Below are positions 8,842 through 17,884 of a DNA stretch of 64,000 bases, piece by piece (position 1 is the stretch's first letter; each line of letters starts with the position of its first letter). The DNA comes from Thiofaba sp039822285. Lineage in GTDB: Bacteria; Pseudomonadota; Gammaproteobacteria; Halothiobacillales; Halothiobacillaceae. The notes under the pieces were generated by a model, which saw nothing but the letters and a program-made list of their open reading frames with translations, was not told the DNA's origin and searched no databases. The position numbers were made by a program, and so were the translations under genes. The stretch lies in contig NZ_JBAJEY010000001.1 in the NCBI RefSeq assembly GCF_039822285.1, forward strand, positions 186,001 to 250,000. Direction: 5' to 3'.

Positions 8842-8929
8842 GAATCTGCCTCGGGCCGATAGCCCACGCACGGCACGCCTGTCGTGGCGAGCTCCCAGTG
8901 CGATGCTCCAATCTCTTGCGATTGCCCTG

Positions 8930-11569
8930 TCACTCACCCCGGCCTGCCTCCCGTTGGGATGTCCCCTCGGCCGGTGGCATGGGCGAGAGATAGCCCGCCA
9001 GCAGGAGCAACAGGCCGACGCCGACGAAGGAGACGATGCGCTCCAAGGTGTCGCGCCCGGAGAGATCGAACAGGAACAGCTTCACCACCACCACGGCGAG
9101 CAGGCCGGCAGCGACCATCCACAGGATCCGCCGTTGCAGGCGGCTCGCCGCGACCATCAGCACCAGCCCGGTGATGGTCCAGGCGATGGAGAAGGTGGCC
9201 TGGGCGAGCGTGGAATTCATCAGCGCCGAGAATTCCAGCGGTAGCCCGGCATAGTGGTGCAGGCTGCGCGCGAGGATGGCATTGAGCCAGAGGAAGAATA
9301 GACTGCCCAGGACCGGCAGCAGGCGCTGGATGGGGATGGCGGGACGCAGTTCACGGTGCGTCAGCCCGTCGCGCACCAGCACCAGCAGGACGAGGCCGAT
9401 GGCGACATCCAAGGGGTTGAGCAGCGGCAGGTAAGGCAGAGGCCAGGGATCGCCCGCCGAACGCAGGTTGACGAGCACCACCCACAGGACGAGGAACACA
9501 GCCAGTCCGCCGCCGGTCAGGCCCCGGTAGGCTCCGGGATGGGCGGCCACCGGCCAGCGCCGCCATGCGCCGATGCCCACCAGCATGGTGGCAGGCACCA
9601 GCCCCCAGACGATCTCACGCCAACTGCCGTCCTGTCCAAGGGCGAAGGTGATGCGCCAGTCCAGCTCGCGTGTAAGCAGCAGGGCCAGCAGCCAGATCGT
9701 CCCAGCGTGGACCAGGGCCGGGGCACTGAACGGCCAGCTACGGCGGTCGCTCCACCACAACATCAGCAGCATGACGGCAAAGGCCTGGGGCCAGGCCAGC
9801 AGGCCACCATGTGCGGCAGGGTGGGGCTGGCTTGTGAAGCTCGCGAAGGTCAGCAGGGCCAGCAGCATGAGGTAGCCGGCCGGGAGATGATGCAGGGCCG
9901 TCCACTCAATGCGTTCGGCGAGCAGGCGTACAGCGGCCACAGAAAGGGTGACATAGGACAGCCAGGCGGCGAGCACCTCCGAGCCGGGCAGGGTGCGCAC
10001 AAGATCCGCATGTCCACCGAGCAGCCACCAGGCCAGGCCCCAGAGCAGCAGTACCGTGCTCGCCTGCTGGGCACGCAACTGGTAGGCGCTAAACAGGCCG
10101 GCCAGGCCGAGCATGGCGGTGCCGAGATACTCGGCATTGAGCAGCGGCAGGGGCGTTGGCGCGGTGCGTGCATCGAGCAGGTACAGCAGGCCTGCCCCCA
10201 ACTGCAACAGCAGGCCGAACTGAACCGCCCGTCTTCGCTCCTGGCGCAGCCCCACCCAGAGGATGCCCGCGCCCTCCAATGCCCAGGCCGCACTGCTCCA
10301 GCGCCCATCCACGGCAAAGGGAATGGCGAGCGAGGCGAAGATCACGCCGAGGGCGAGAAAGGCCTCGGTCAACTGCCGCAGCTTCTCGCCCGCCCAGCGC
10401 CAGAGTCCCGCAGCCAGCAGCAGGTAGAGTGTGCCGAGGGCCAAGGCGCTCCAGGCCAGGCCGTATTCGAACTCCCGCACCAGGGCCGCCTGCAGGCTAA
10501 AGCCGACCAGCGGCGGGCCGAACACCATGCTGGCCTGAACGTAGTCGCGAAGAATCGGCGCGCGATGCAGGGCATACAGCACGGTGCTGGTCAGGAAGAT
10601 GAGAAAGAACAGGATGAGAAAAGGCTCGGTGGTGGCGAAGTCCTGCGGACGGTAGCGCAGCACGCCCCAGGCCGTGCCGATGACGAAGGTGAACAGAAAG
10701 CCCAGCAGGTTCAGCTCACCCCAGGCCTTACGCATGGCGATCAGCAAGATGCCCAGGTTGAGGATGGCGTAATAGCCAAACAGTTCCACGTGGCGGCCAG
10801 CCTCGCTCGCGGTGAGCACTGGGGCGAGAAAGCCGCCCACCAACCCCAGGGCGGCGAGGCTGCGCGCATCCTGCTGGATGGCAAGCCCGGCGGCCAGGAC
10901 GACCACCGCGAGCATCAGCGGGAAGGCAGCCTCGGCAGGCAACAGGGCGTCCAGCCGAAAGGCGGCATAGAGGGTGAGATAGAGCACACCTATACCGCCG
11001 CCCTGCAAGGCGAGGGCATAGCCGCGCCTAGGCTCGCGCAGGCGCCAACCCACGGCGAGTAGGGCCAGCCCGCCCATGCCTACCAGGACTAGCCGCAGCT
11101 CGATGGGGAAGGCGAAGCGCATCGCGGCGTATTTGAGCAGGAAGGCCAGGCCAAAGAACAGCACCACCACCCCCACCTTGACCACGACGTTGCCCTCGGC
11201 GAGGAAAGCACGCAGGGGGACAGGCAGGCGGTCGAAGAGCGGGAGCCTGTCTCGGCCCACGGAGAGCGGGGGCGACCAGGCCTTCGCCGGCGAGGGGGAT
11301 GAGGCGGGCTCGGGCAAGGGCACTTCCGGTGGCGAGATCCGTTTTTCCTGTTCCTCCGGACGCGTCTCGTCCGCCACAGCCGCCGGGGCTTCCGGGATCG
11401 CCTTCGCGTCGCGTAAGTCGGCCATCTCCTGGCGTACTGCCCGCAACTCGTCGCCCAAGGCGATCACCCGTCCGAGCAGGTAGCCGAGCAATGCGCCGAA
11501 GATGGCGCCGGGCAGACCGATGCTGGAGAGGCCGAACAACAGGCCGAGGATGAGGAGGATCCAGGTCAT
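8930..11569 (-). CDS. DUF2339 family polytopic membrane protein
   Basis: An 879-residue, extremely hydrophobic protein. It has an N-terminal membrane hairpin (residues 1-40), a short coiled-coil stretch (about 41-60), a Pro/Ala/Glu-rich linker (about 60-120) and then some 25 or more predicted membrane helices to the C-terminus. This is the DUF2339 architecture, the large predicted membrane proteins of unknown function. The stretch FLAEGNVVVKVGVVVLFFGLAFLLKYA is typical of the family. ATG 11569 is chosen over the GTG two codons upstream because AAGG lies 8 bp before it. It is a single-gene unit. I cannot give a function. Confidence 0.82.
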   Translation of the reverse strand: MTWILLILGLLFGLSSIGLPGAIFGALLGYLLGRVIALGDELRAVRQEMADLRDAKAIPEAPAAVADETRPEEQEKRISPPEVPLPEPASSPSPAKAWSPPLSVGRDRLPLFDRLPVPLRAFLAEGNVVVKVGVVVLFFGLAFLLKYAAMRFAFPIELRLVLVGMGGLALLAVGWRLREPRRGYALALQGGGIGVLYLTLYAAFRLDALLPAEAAFPLMLAVVVLAAGLAIQQDARSLAALGLVGGFLAPVLTASEAGRHVELFGYYAILNLGILLIAMRKAWGELNLLGFLFTFVIGTAWGVLRYRPQDFATTEPFLILFFLIFLTSTVLYALHRAPILRDYVQASMVFGPPLVGFSLQAALVREFEYGLAWSALALGTLYLLLAAGLWRWAGEKLRQLTEAFLALGVIFASLAIPFAVDGRWSSAAWALEGAGILWVGLRQERRRAVQFGLLLQLGAGLLYLLDARTAPTPLPLLNAEYLGTAMLGLAGLFSAYQLRAQQASTVLLLWGLAWWLLGGHADLVRTLPGSEVLAAWLSYVTLSVAAVRLLAERIEWTALHHLPAGYLMLLALLTFASFTSQPHPAAHGGLLAWPQAFAVMLLMLWWSDRRSWPFSAPALVHAGTIWLLALLLTRELDWRITFALGQDGSWREIVWGLVPATMLVGIGAWRRWPVAAHPGAYRGLTGGGLAVFLVLWVVLVNLRSAGDPWPLPYLPLLNPLDVAIGLVLLVLVRDGLTHRELRPAIPIQRLLPVLGSLFFLWLNAILARSLHHYAGLPLEFSALMNSTLAQATFSIAWTITGLVLMVAASRLQRRILWMVAAGLLAVVVVKLFLFDLSGRDTLERIVSFVGVGLLLLLAGYLSPMPPAEGTSQREAGRGE

Positions 11570-11627
11570 GTTCACTGCCTTGCGACGGGCACGGAAGTAT
11601 CCGGACTATAGCGGGTGGGTATCCCCT

Positions 11628-12047
11628 TCATAGCCTTCGCCGGCGCCAGTCGCCGTGCCAAAGCTGATGTCCGCGCCGGGGCCTTGTGGGGTAAAGATAG
11701 ATCCACGCGGGCCCCTGCGCCGTTGGGATGATGGCGCGCTGGTACTCACGCGGGCAGTGCTCGTAGGCATCCAGCCTGCGCAGCAGGGGCGTGGGGACGA
11801 CATACAACTCGCCATGCACCCGCCCGTGGCCTCGACGTACCGCGGCAGGGTAGGGGCCCAGGTCGTACAGGGTGAAGTCTGGCGGCGTCGTGACGCGGCC
11901 AAGCAGGCGCGCCCCGCGCATCAGCCGATGAGCCGGCTGCCCCCGCATCAAGGTCCCGTAGACGAACAGAAGTCCTGAGCGGGCCTTTTCCGGCCGATTT
12001 CCGGGCCTGCATGCCAGGGCCGGGTTACAATGATGTTCATTGCTCAT
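11628..12047 (-). CDS. Gamma-glutamylcyclotransferase-like protein
   Basis: A 139-residue protein of the GGCT/AIG2-like fold. VYGTLMRG near residue 29 is the glycine-rich substrate loop. YDLGPYPAAV, the glutamate in VHGELYVV (E80) and LDAYEHCPREYQR (E96) are the other conserved blocks; one of these glutamates is expected to be the catalytic acid. It probably cyclises a gamma-glutamyl or related amide. The start at 12047 has GGAG about 9 bp upstream. It is head to head with trhP, with only 13 bp between start codons. The last 20 residues are unusually Arg-rich. Confidence 0.75.
   Translation of the reverse strand: MSNEHHCNPALACRPGNRPEKARSGLLFVYGTLMRGQPAHRLMRGARLLGRVTTPPDFTLYDLGPYPAAVRRGHGRVHGELYVVPTPLLRRLDAYEHCPREYQRAIIPTAQGPAWIYLYPTRPRRGHQLWHGDWRRRRL
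12026..12031 (+). promoter_or_regulatory. Candidate -10 element for trhP
   Basis: TACAAT lies 30 bp before the trhP start codon, within the first codons of the divergent gene on the other strand. No convincing -35 box is visible 16-18 bp upstream, so this is a weak assignment. Confidence 0.35.
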
Positions 12048-12060
12048 TCAACACATCTCC

Positions 12061-13410
12061 ATGCGTATTCCTGAATTGCTCTCCCCGGCCGGCACCCTGA
12101 AGAACTTGCGTTACGCCTTCGCCTATGGCGCGGACGCGGTGTATGCCGGCCAGCCGCGCTATTCCCTGCGCGTGCGCAACAACGACTTCCTCGAGGATAA
12201 CCTCGCCATCGGCATCCGCGAGGCGCATCAGCTGGGCAAGAAGTTCTTCGTCGCCCTGAACGTGATGCCCCACAACGCCAAGGTGCGCACCTTTCTGGCC
12301 GATGTCGAGCCCATCATCGCCATGGGGCCCGATGCCCTGATCATGGCCGACCCCGGCCTGATCATGATGGTACGCGAACGCTGGCCGGAGATGCCCATCC
12401 ACCTCTCGGTGCAGGCCAACACGGTCAACTACGCCGGAGTGAAGTTCTGGAAGTCCGTCGGCGTGGAGCGGGTGATCCTCTCCCGCGAGCTGTCGCTGGA
12501 CGAGATTGCCGAAATCCGCCAGGAGTGCCCGGACACCGAGCTGGAGGTGTTCGTCCACGGCGCGCTGTGCATTGCCTACTCGGGCCGCTGTCTGCTCTCC
12601 GGCTACTTCAACCACCGCGACCCGAACCAGGGGACCTGCACCAATGCCTGCCGCTGGGAGTACAAGACCCTGCCCGGCGAGGAGGATGTGGCCGGTGTGG
12701 TGCGCCCGGCGGAGGCGGTCATTTCCATGGACGCCATCAACGCCGCCTTGAAGGCCGGGGTGTCCGGCGACGCGCGCCACCCGCTCGCCGATCAGGTCTA
12801 TCTTCTCGAGGAGGCCAACCGTCCGGGCGAGCTGATGCCGATCTTCGAGGACGAGCATGGCACCTACATCATGAACTCCAAGGACCTGCGCGCCATCGAG
12901 CACGTGCAGCGACTGACCGAGATCGGCGTGGACTGCCTGAAGATCGAAGGACGCACCAAGAGCCACTACTACGCCGCCCGCACCGCGCAGATCTACCGCC
13001 AGGCCATTGACGATGCCGTGGCCGGCCGCCCCTTCGACCCCAGCCTCATCGGCAAGCTCGAATCACTCGCCCACCGCGGCTACACCGATGGCTTCTTCGT
13101 TCGTCACCACACCCAGGACTACCAGAACTACCTCGAAGGCGCCTCGCGCAACCATGCGCAGCAGTTCGTTGGTGAGATCGTCGGCCGCGATCCGGCGACG
13201 GGCCTCGCTGAGGTGGAGGTGAAGAACAAGATCAGCGTGGGCGATCGCATGGAGCTGATCCTGCCCTCCGGCAACCACGACTTCGTCATCGAGGACATGC
13301 GCGACCTCGAAGGCCGGCCACTCACCGAGGCCCCGGGCAGTGGCTGGCGTGTGCGCCTGCCGTTGCCGGCCGAGCAGGTCGAGCTGGGCCTGTTGGCCCG
13401 TTACCTCTGA
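12061..13410 (+). CDS. trhP: tRNA hydroxylation protein TrhP (peptidase U32 family, YegQ)
   Basis: A 449-residue U32-family protein. The N-terminus MRIPELLSPAGTLKNLRYAF, the QANTVNYAGV block and the U32 signature HGALCIAYSGRCLLS followed by GTCTNACRW (near residues 170-200) match YegQ. In E. coli YegQ/TrhP supports prephenate-dependent formation of 5-hydroxyuridine at tRNA position 34. The conserved cysteines of the signature are present and could bind an iron-sulfur cluster. ATG 12061 is the family start; an upstream TTG would overlap the divergent gene. lptF follows after 10 bp. Confidence 0.93.
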   Translation: MRIPELLSPAGTLKNLRYAFAYGADAVYAGQPRYSLRVRNNDFLEDNLAIGIREAHQLGKKFFVALNVMPHNAKVRTFLADVEPIIAMGPDALIMADPGLIMMVRERWPEMPIHLSVQANTVNYAGVKFWKSVGVERVILSRELSLDEIAEIRQECPDTELEVFVHGALCIAYSGRCLLSGYFNHRDPNQGTCTNACRWEYKTLPGEEDVAGVVRPAEAVISMDAINAALKAGVSGDARHPLADQVYLLEEANRPGELMPIFEDEHGTYIMNSKDLRAIEHVQRLTEIGVDCLKIEGRTKSHYYAARTAQIYRQAIDDAVAGRPFDPSLIGKLESLAHRGYTDGFFVRHHTQDYQNYLEGASRNHAQQFVGEIVGRDPATGLAEVEVKNKISVGDRMELILPSGNHDFVIEDMRDLEGRPLTEAPGSGWRVRLPLPAEQVELGLLARYL

Positions 13411-13420
13411 GACGTCTGTG

Positions 13421-14518
13421 ATGCCCGGCCGTCTCGACCGTTACCTGATGCGCGAGGCCCTGTTCGGGATGCTCGCGGTCAGTGGCGTGCTGTGGCTGGC
13501 GATGATGGCCAACATCGGCGTGCAGCTGTTTTCCACCGTCATGCACGGTGCGCTGCCGGTGCAGATCCTGCCGGGCCTGTTGTGGGCCAACGGGGTCAAG
13601 TTCCTGCTGTTCATCCTGCCCATCGGCGGCTTCCTCGGTCTGCTGCTGGCCTTCGGCCGCCTGTACCGCGATCAGGAGATCCCGGTGATGCTGGCCTGCG
13701 GCGCCTCGCCGCTGCGCCTGACCCGCCCCATCCTCGCCGTCGCCCTGCCATGGGCATTCATCGTCGCCTGGCTGTCCTTGGTGCAATGGCCCGCCACCCA
13801 GAGTGCACGCGATGCCATGCTGCAGCAGGCACGCACCGCCGCCCTCTATGAGCGCCTGCCAATCGGCCGCTTCCTGGTGGCGGACCAAGGCCGGGTGACG
13901 GTGTATGCCGAGCGTCTGGCAGAGGATGGCCGCACCCTGGAGGAGGTGTTCGTGCATACCCGGCTGTCGGAGGGGGAGGGGGTGGAACGTGCCCGCCGCG
14001 CCAGGCTGATCGAGGATGCGGATGGGGTGCGGCAACTGGTGCTGGAGGATGGGCGGCGTTACGACGGTGTCATCGGTCAGGGCGACTGGCGGGTGATCAC
14101 TTTCGCCGAGCACCGCATCGATCTTGGCCTGGAGCGCACCGCCGAGGCCGCCCAGCGCAAGCGCTCCGCGCAGGGGAGTTTCGAGCTCTGGCAAAGCGGG
14201 CAACCCGTGGATCGTGCCGAGCTGATCAAGCGGGCCGCCCAGCCGATCAGTGCCCTCCTGCTCGCCCTGCTGGCCCTGCCGCTCGCACGCACCGCGCCGC
14301 GCCAGGGGCGCTTTGCCCGCCTCGGTGCTGGCATCCTGATCTACGTCGCCTATTACAACCTCATCACCCTGGCCGCCAAGCTGGTGGAGGCTGGCCGGCT
14401 GGAGGCCACGCTCGGCTTCATGCTGCCGCACCTCGTCCTGCTGGCGCTGATCGGCGTGCTGTACTGGCGCCACGGGGCCTTCGTCCGCACGATGGGGAGG
14501 GCCGGTCATGCGGCTTGA
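13421..14518 (+). CDS. lptF: LPS export ABC transporter permease LptF
   Basis: A 365-residue inner-membrane protein with helices near both ends around a central periplasmic beta-jellyroll (about residues 100-260), the LptF/YjgP layout. The start MPGRLDRYLMREALFG is typical, as is the helix pair ending in KFLLFILPIGGFLGLLLAFGRL. With LptG and the ATPase LptB it extracts lipopolysaccharide from the inner membrane and passes it to LptC/LptA. ATG 13421 is chosen because the reading frame further upstream overlaps trhP. It overlaps lptG by 11 bp. Confidence 0.93.
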   Translation: MPGRLDRYLMREALFGMLAVSGVLWLAMMANIGVQLFSTVMHGALPVQILPGLLWANGVKFLLFILPIGGFLGLLLAFGRLYRDQEIPVMLACGASPLRLTRPILAVALPWAFIVAWLSLVQWPATQSARDAMLQQARTAALYERLPIGRFLVADQGRVTVYAERLAEDGRTLEEVFVHTRLSEGEGVERARRARLIEDADGVRQLVLEDGRRYDGVIGQGDWRVITFAEHRIDLGLERTAEAAQRKRSAQGSFELWQSGQPVDRAELIKRAAQPISALLLALLALPLARTAPRQGRFARLGAGILIYVAYYNLITLAAKLVEAGRLEATLGFMLPHLVLLALIGVLYWRHGAFVRTMGRAGHAA

Positions 14519-15569
14519 CCTCTACGTATTGCGCACCGTCCTGGGAGGCACCCTGGTCACCCTCGGGGCTCTGCTCGGGCTGGCCGTGATCCTGCTGCTG
14601 CTGGATGAGATCGACAAGGTCGAGGGGGCCTACACCTTGGGGAAGGCCATGCTCTTCGTCCTCTACATGCTGCCGGGCTATATGCTGGAGTTCTTTCCCC
14701 TCGCCACCCTGGTCGGTAGCCTGATGGCCTTGGGTCAGCTTGCGGCCGGCAACGAGATTACCGCCATGCGTGCCGCGGGGGTCTCGCTCGGCCGGCTCGC
14801 GCGGCCGGTGCTGGCTGCCGGGGTCCTGCTCGGACTCGTCGGCATGCTGATGGGCGAGACCCTGGGTCCCTTGGGCCAGACCCAGGCGCGCCTGATGCGG
14901 GCCGAGGCACTGGGGCACACGCTCTCCATGCAGGGCGAACAGGGGTTGTGGCTGCGCGAGCAGGAGCGCTTCGTGCACCTGGGCTATGTCACCCCCGGTG
15001 GCGAGCTGCACCAGGTGCGCGCCTTCGCCTTCGGCCCCGATCAGACCCTGCGCGAGGCCCTCTTGCTGGAGCAGGCCACCCCCGGCGAGCAGGGCTGGGA
15101 GGCGAGTAAGGTGAGCAGCAACACCTTCCGGCCCGAGTCCGTGAGCATGGCGTTCGACGCGCAACGTAGGCTGCCCGCCCTGGTGCCGGCCAACCTGCTC
15201 AACGTGCTGGTGGTGCTGCCCCAGTACATGAGCATGCAGGAGCTGTGGCGCTATGCGCGCTTCCTGGATGCCAACGGTCTGGAGAGCGCGTCCTACTGGC
15301 TGGCCTGGTGGGGCAAGCTGTTTGCCCCGCTGCAGGTGGTGGCCATGCTGCTGCTGGCCTTACCCTTTGCCCTTGCCACCCGGCGCACGGGCGGGGCGGG
15401 GCAGCGCATGGTGCTCGGCATCCTGCTTGGGCTTGCCATCCTCATCCTCACCCGCCTGTTGACCCAGGGGGGGCTCTTGATCGGCCTGCCCGCCTGGTTT
15501 GCTGCGCTGCTCCCCCCCGTGCTGTTCCTCGCCCTCGCCATCCTGGGCTTACGGCGCGGGGTGGTTTAG
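14508..15569 (+). CDS. lptG: LPS export ABC transporter permease LptG
   Basis: A 353-residue partner of LptF with the same topology: two N-terminal hairpin helices, a periplasmic beta domain (about residues 105-260) and C-terminal helices. The cytoplasmic coupling stretch ALGQLAAGNEITAMRAAGVS (near residue 75) is the conserved site that contacts LptB. The start overlaps the end of lptF by 11 bp, suggesting coupled translation. parC begins 24 bp downstream. Confidence 0.93.
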   Translation: MRLDLYVLRTVLGGTLVTLGALLGLAVILLLLDEIDKVEGAYTLGKAMLFVLYMLPGYMLEFFPLATLVGSLMALGQLAAGNEITAMRAAGVSLGRLARPVLAAGVLLGLVGMLMGETLGPLGQTQARLMRAEALGHTLSMQGEQGLWLREQERFVHLGYVTPGGELHQVRAFAFGPDQTLREALLLEQATPGEQGWEASKVSSNTFRPESVSMAFDAQRRLPALVPANLLNVLVVLPQYMSMQELWRYARFLDANGLESASYWLAWWGKLFAPLQVVAMLLLALPFALATRRTGGAGQRMVLGILLGLAILILTRLLTQGGLLIGLPAWFAALLPPVLFLALAILGLRRGVV

Positions 15570-15593
15570 TCACCTTGGAGGCCAACCCTACCC

Positions 15594-17825
15594 ATGCGTC
15601 CTGATCTGACCGAGCATATCGAACACCTGCCCGTCGGTCGCTTCACCGAGAAGGCCTACCTCGACTACGCCATGTACGTCATCCTCGACCGCGCCCTGCC
15701 GCACGTCGGGGATGGCCTCAAGCCGGTGCAGCGGCGCATCGTCTACGCCATGTCGGAGTTGGGCCTCTCGGCCGCGGCCAAGCACAAGAAGTCCGCCCGC
15801 ACCGTGGGCGATGTGATCGGCAAGTACCACCCGCATGGCGACTCGGCCTGTTACGAGGCCATGGTGTTGATGGCTCAGCCGTTCTCCACCCGCTACCCGC
15901 TGATCGACGGTCAGGGCAACTGGGGCTCGCCGGACGAGCCCAAGTCCTTCGCCGCCATGCGCTACACCGAGGCGCGCCTCACCCCCTACGCCCGCCTGCT
16001 CTTGAGCGAGCTGGAGCAGGGCACGGTGGACTTCCAGCCCAACTTCGACGGCACCCTGGAGGAGCCTGCGCTGCTGCCGGCCCGCGTGCCGAACGTACTG
16101 CTCAATGGCACCACCGGCATTGCCGTGGGCATGGCGACCGACATCCCGCCGCACAACCTGCGCGAGGTGGTGCAGGCCTGCGTGCACCTGCTCGATCACC
16201 CTGACGCCGACACCGCGGCCCTCTGCCAGCACCTGCCGGGGCCGGACTTCCCCACCGCGGGGGAGATCATCACCCCGCGGGAGGAACTGTTGAAGATGTA
16301 CGCCAGCGGCCAGGGCTCGGTGCGGCAGCGCGCGCGGTATGAGATCGAGGAGGGCGACATCGTCATCACCGCCCTGCCGTACCAGGTCTCGGGCAGCAAG
16401 GTGCTGGAGCAGATCGCCGCGCAGATGCAGGCCAAGAAGCTGCCACTGGTGACCGACCTGCGCGATGAGTCCGACCACGAGCACCCGACGCGCCTGGTGA
16501 TCGTGCCGCGCAGCCGCAACGTGGACATCGAGGCGCTGATGGCCCACCTGTTCGCCACCACGGACCTTGAGCGCAGCTACCGGGTCAACATGAACGTGAT
16601 CGGCCTGGATGGCCGCCCGCGCGTCATGTCCCTGCCTGAGCTGCTGGGCGAATGGCTGAACTACCGCATCGAGACCGTGCGCCGCCGGGTGCAGTGGCGG
16701 CTGGAACGGGTCGAGCGCCGCCTGCACATCCTCGATGGCCTGCTCATCGCCTTCCTCAACATCGACGAGGTCATCGCCATCATCCGTCACGAGGACGAGC
16801 CCAAGCCGGTGCTGATGGCGCGCTTTGGCCTCTCCGACACCCAGGCCGAGGCCATCCTCGAACTCAAGCTGCGCCACCTGGCGCGGCTGGAGGAGATGCA
16901 GCTGCGCGGCGAGCAGGCCGATTTGGCCCGGGAGCGCGATGGACTGCGCAACCTGCTCGACGACGAAGCGAAGTTGCGGGGTAGGGTGCATGAGGAATTG
17001 CTGGCGGATGCCGAGACCCATGGCGATCCACGCCGCGCCCCGCTCATCGAGGCCCAGGCGGCCCAGGCCCTGGACGAGACCGCCCTGATCCCGAGCGAGC
17101 CGGTCACCATCGTGCTCTCCAGGCAGGGGTGGGTGCGCTTGGCCAAGGGTCATGACGTGGATGGGGCGAGCCTCGCCTACCGTACCGGCGATGCCTTCCA
17201 GGCCCAAGCCGTGGGACGCAGCACCCAGCTGGCGGTGTTCCTTGATGCCACCGGCCGCGCCTACAGCCTCCCCGCGCACACCCTGCCGTCCGCGCGCGGG
17301 CATGGCGAACCGCTCACCGGTCGCCTCAGTCTTCCAGCAGGCGTGCAGGTGCCCCATGTCCTGCTTGGTCCGGCGGAGGATCGCTACCTCTTCGCCTCCA
17401 GTGCGGCCTTCGGCTTCGTCGCCCCGCTGGAGCAGGCCCACAGCCGCCAGCGCGCGGGCAAGGCGCTGATCACTGTGCCGGAAGGGGCGCACCTGCTGCC
17501 GCCGGTGCCGGTACGCGACGGAGATGCCTGGGTGGCCCTGCTGGGCGGCGGCAACCTGCTCATCTTCCCGCTGGAAGAGCTGCTCGAAGAAGGGCGCGGC
17601 GGTCGTGGCAGCAAGCTCATGGCCCTGGGCCGGGACGAGCCTCTGCTCGCCGTTACCCTGCTCAGCAAGAGCGACAGCCTGCGCGTGCACACAGCAAACC
17701 GCTATCTCAACCTTTCCCCCGCCGACTGGCAGGGCATGGTCGGCCAGCGCGCCCGGCGCGGCCGTCCGCTCCCCCGCGGCTTTACCCGGGCCGAGCGACT
17801 GGAAACCGTACGCTCCAACGATTGA
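15594..17825 (+). CDS. parC: DNA topoisomerase IV subunit A (ParC)
   Basis: A 743-residue type IIA topoisomerase A subunit. The catalytic tyrosine is Y124 in AMRYTEARL. The quinolone-resistance region HPHGDSACYEAM (S84, E88) carries the wild-type residues. The breakage-reunion domain runs to about residue 480 and a beta-pinwheel C-terminal domain follows (about 490-740), of the shorter ParC rather than GyrA length. It decatenates daughter chromosomes with ParE. parE is not in the window; the upstream neighbour is lptG. A GGAGG lies 12 bp before the start. Confidence 0.94.
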   Translation: MRPDLTEHIEHLPVGRFTEKAYLDYAMYVILDRALPHVGDGLKPVQRRIVYAMSELGLSAAAKHKKSARTVGDVIGKYHPHGDSACYEAMVLMAQPFSTRYPLIDGQGNWGSPDEPKSFAAMRYTEARLTPYARLLLSELEQGTVDFQPNFDGTLEEPALLPARVPNVLLNGTTGIAVGMATDIPPHNLREVVQACVHLLDHPDADTAALCQHLPGPDFPTAGEIITPREELLKMYASGQGSVRQRARYEIEEGDIVITALPYQVSGSKVLEQIAAQMQAKKLPLVTDLRDESDHEHPTRLVIVPRSRNVDIEALMAHLFATTDLERSYRVNMNVIGLDGRPRVMSLPELLGEWLNYRIETVRRRVQWRLERVERRLHILDGLLIAFLNIDEVIAIIRHEDEPKPVLMARFGLSDTQAEAILELKLRHLARLEEMQLRGEQADLARERDGLRNLLDDEAKLRGRVHEELLADAETHGDPRRAPLIEAQAAQALDETALIPSEPVTIVLSRQGWVRLAKGHDVDGASLAYRTGDAFQAQAVGRSTQLAVFLDATGRAYSLPAHTLPSARGHGEPLTGRLSLPAGVQVPHVLLGPAEDRYLFASSAAFGFVAPLEQAHSRQRAGKALITVPEGAHLLPPVPVRDGDAWVALLGGGNLLIFPLEELLEEGRGGRGSKLMALGRDEPLLAVTLLSKSDSLRVHTANRYLNLSPADWQGMVGQRARRGRPLPRGFTRAERLETVRSND

Positions 17826-17848
17826 ATTCTTGACGAAAATCCCTATCT
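17822..17848 (+). promoter_or_regulatory. Candidate heat-shock (sigma-32-type) promoter of htpX
   Basis: TTGAAT at 17822-17827, touching the parC stop codon, is followed after 13 bp by CCCTATCT at 17841-17848. This resembles the sigma-32 pattern CTTGAA-13 to 15 bp-CCCCATnT with one change in each half. htpX is a heat-shock gene in E. coli, which makes this reading attractive but unproven. Confidence 0.42.
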
Positions 17849-17884
17849 AATAAGCCGCATCCCCATTGAAGGAAAAATCGACGC

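Noticed and set aside
8655..8929. Small ORFs between greB and the DUF2339 gene
   Set aside because: They cross the two strong palindromes, lack ribosome sites and have no recognisable motif.
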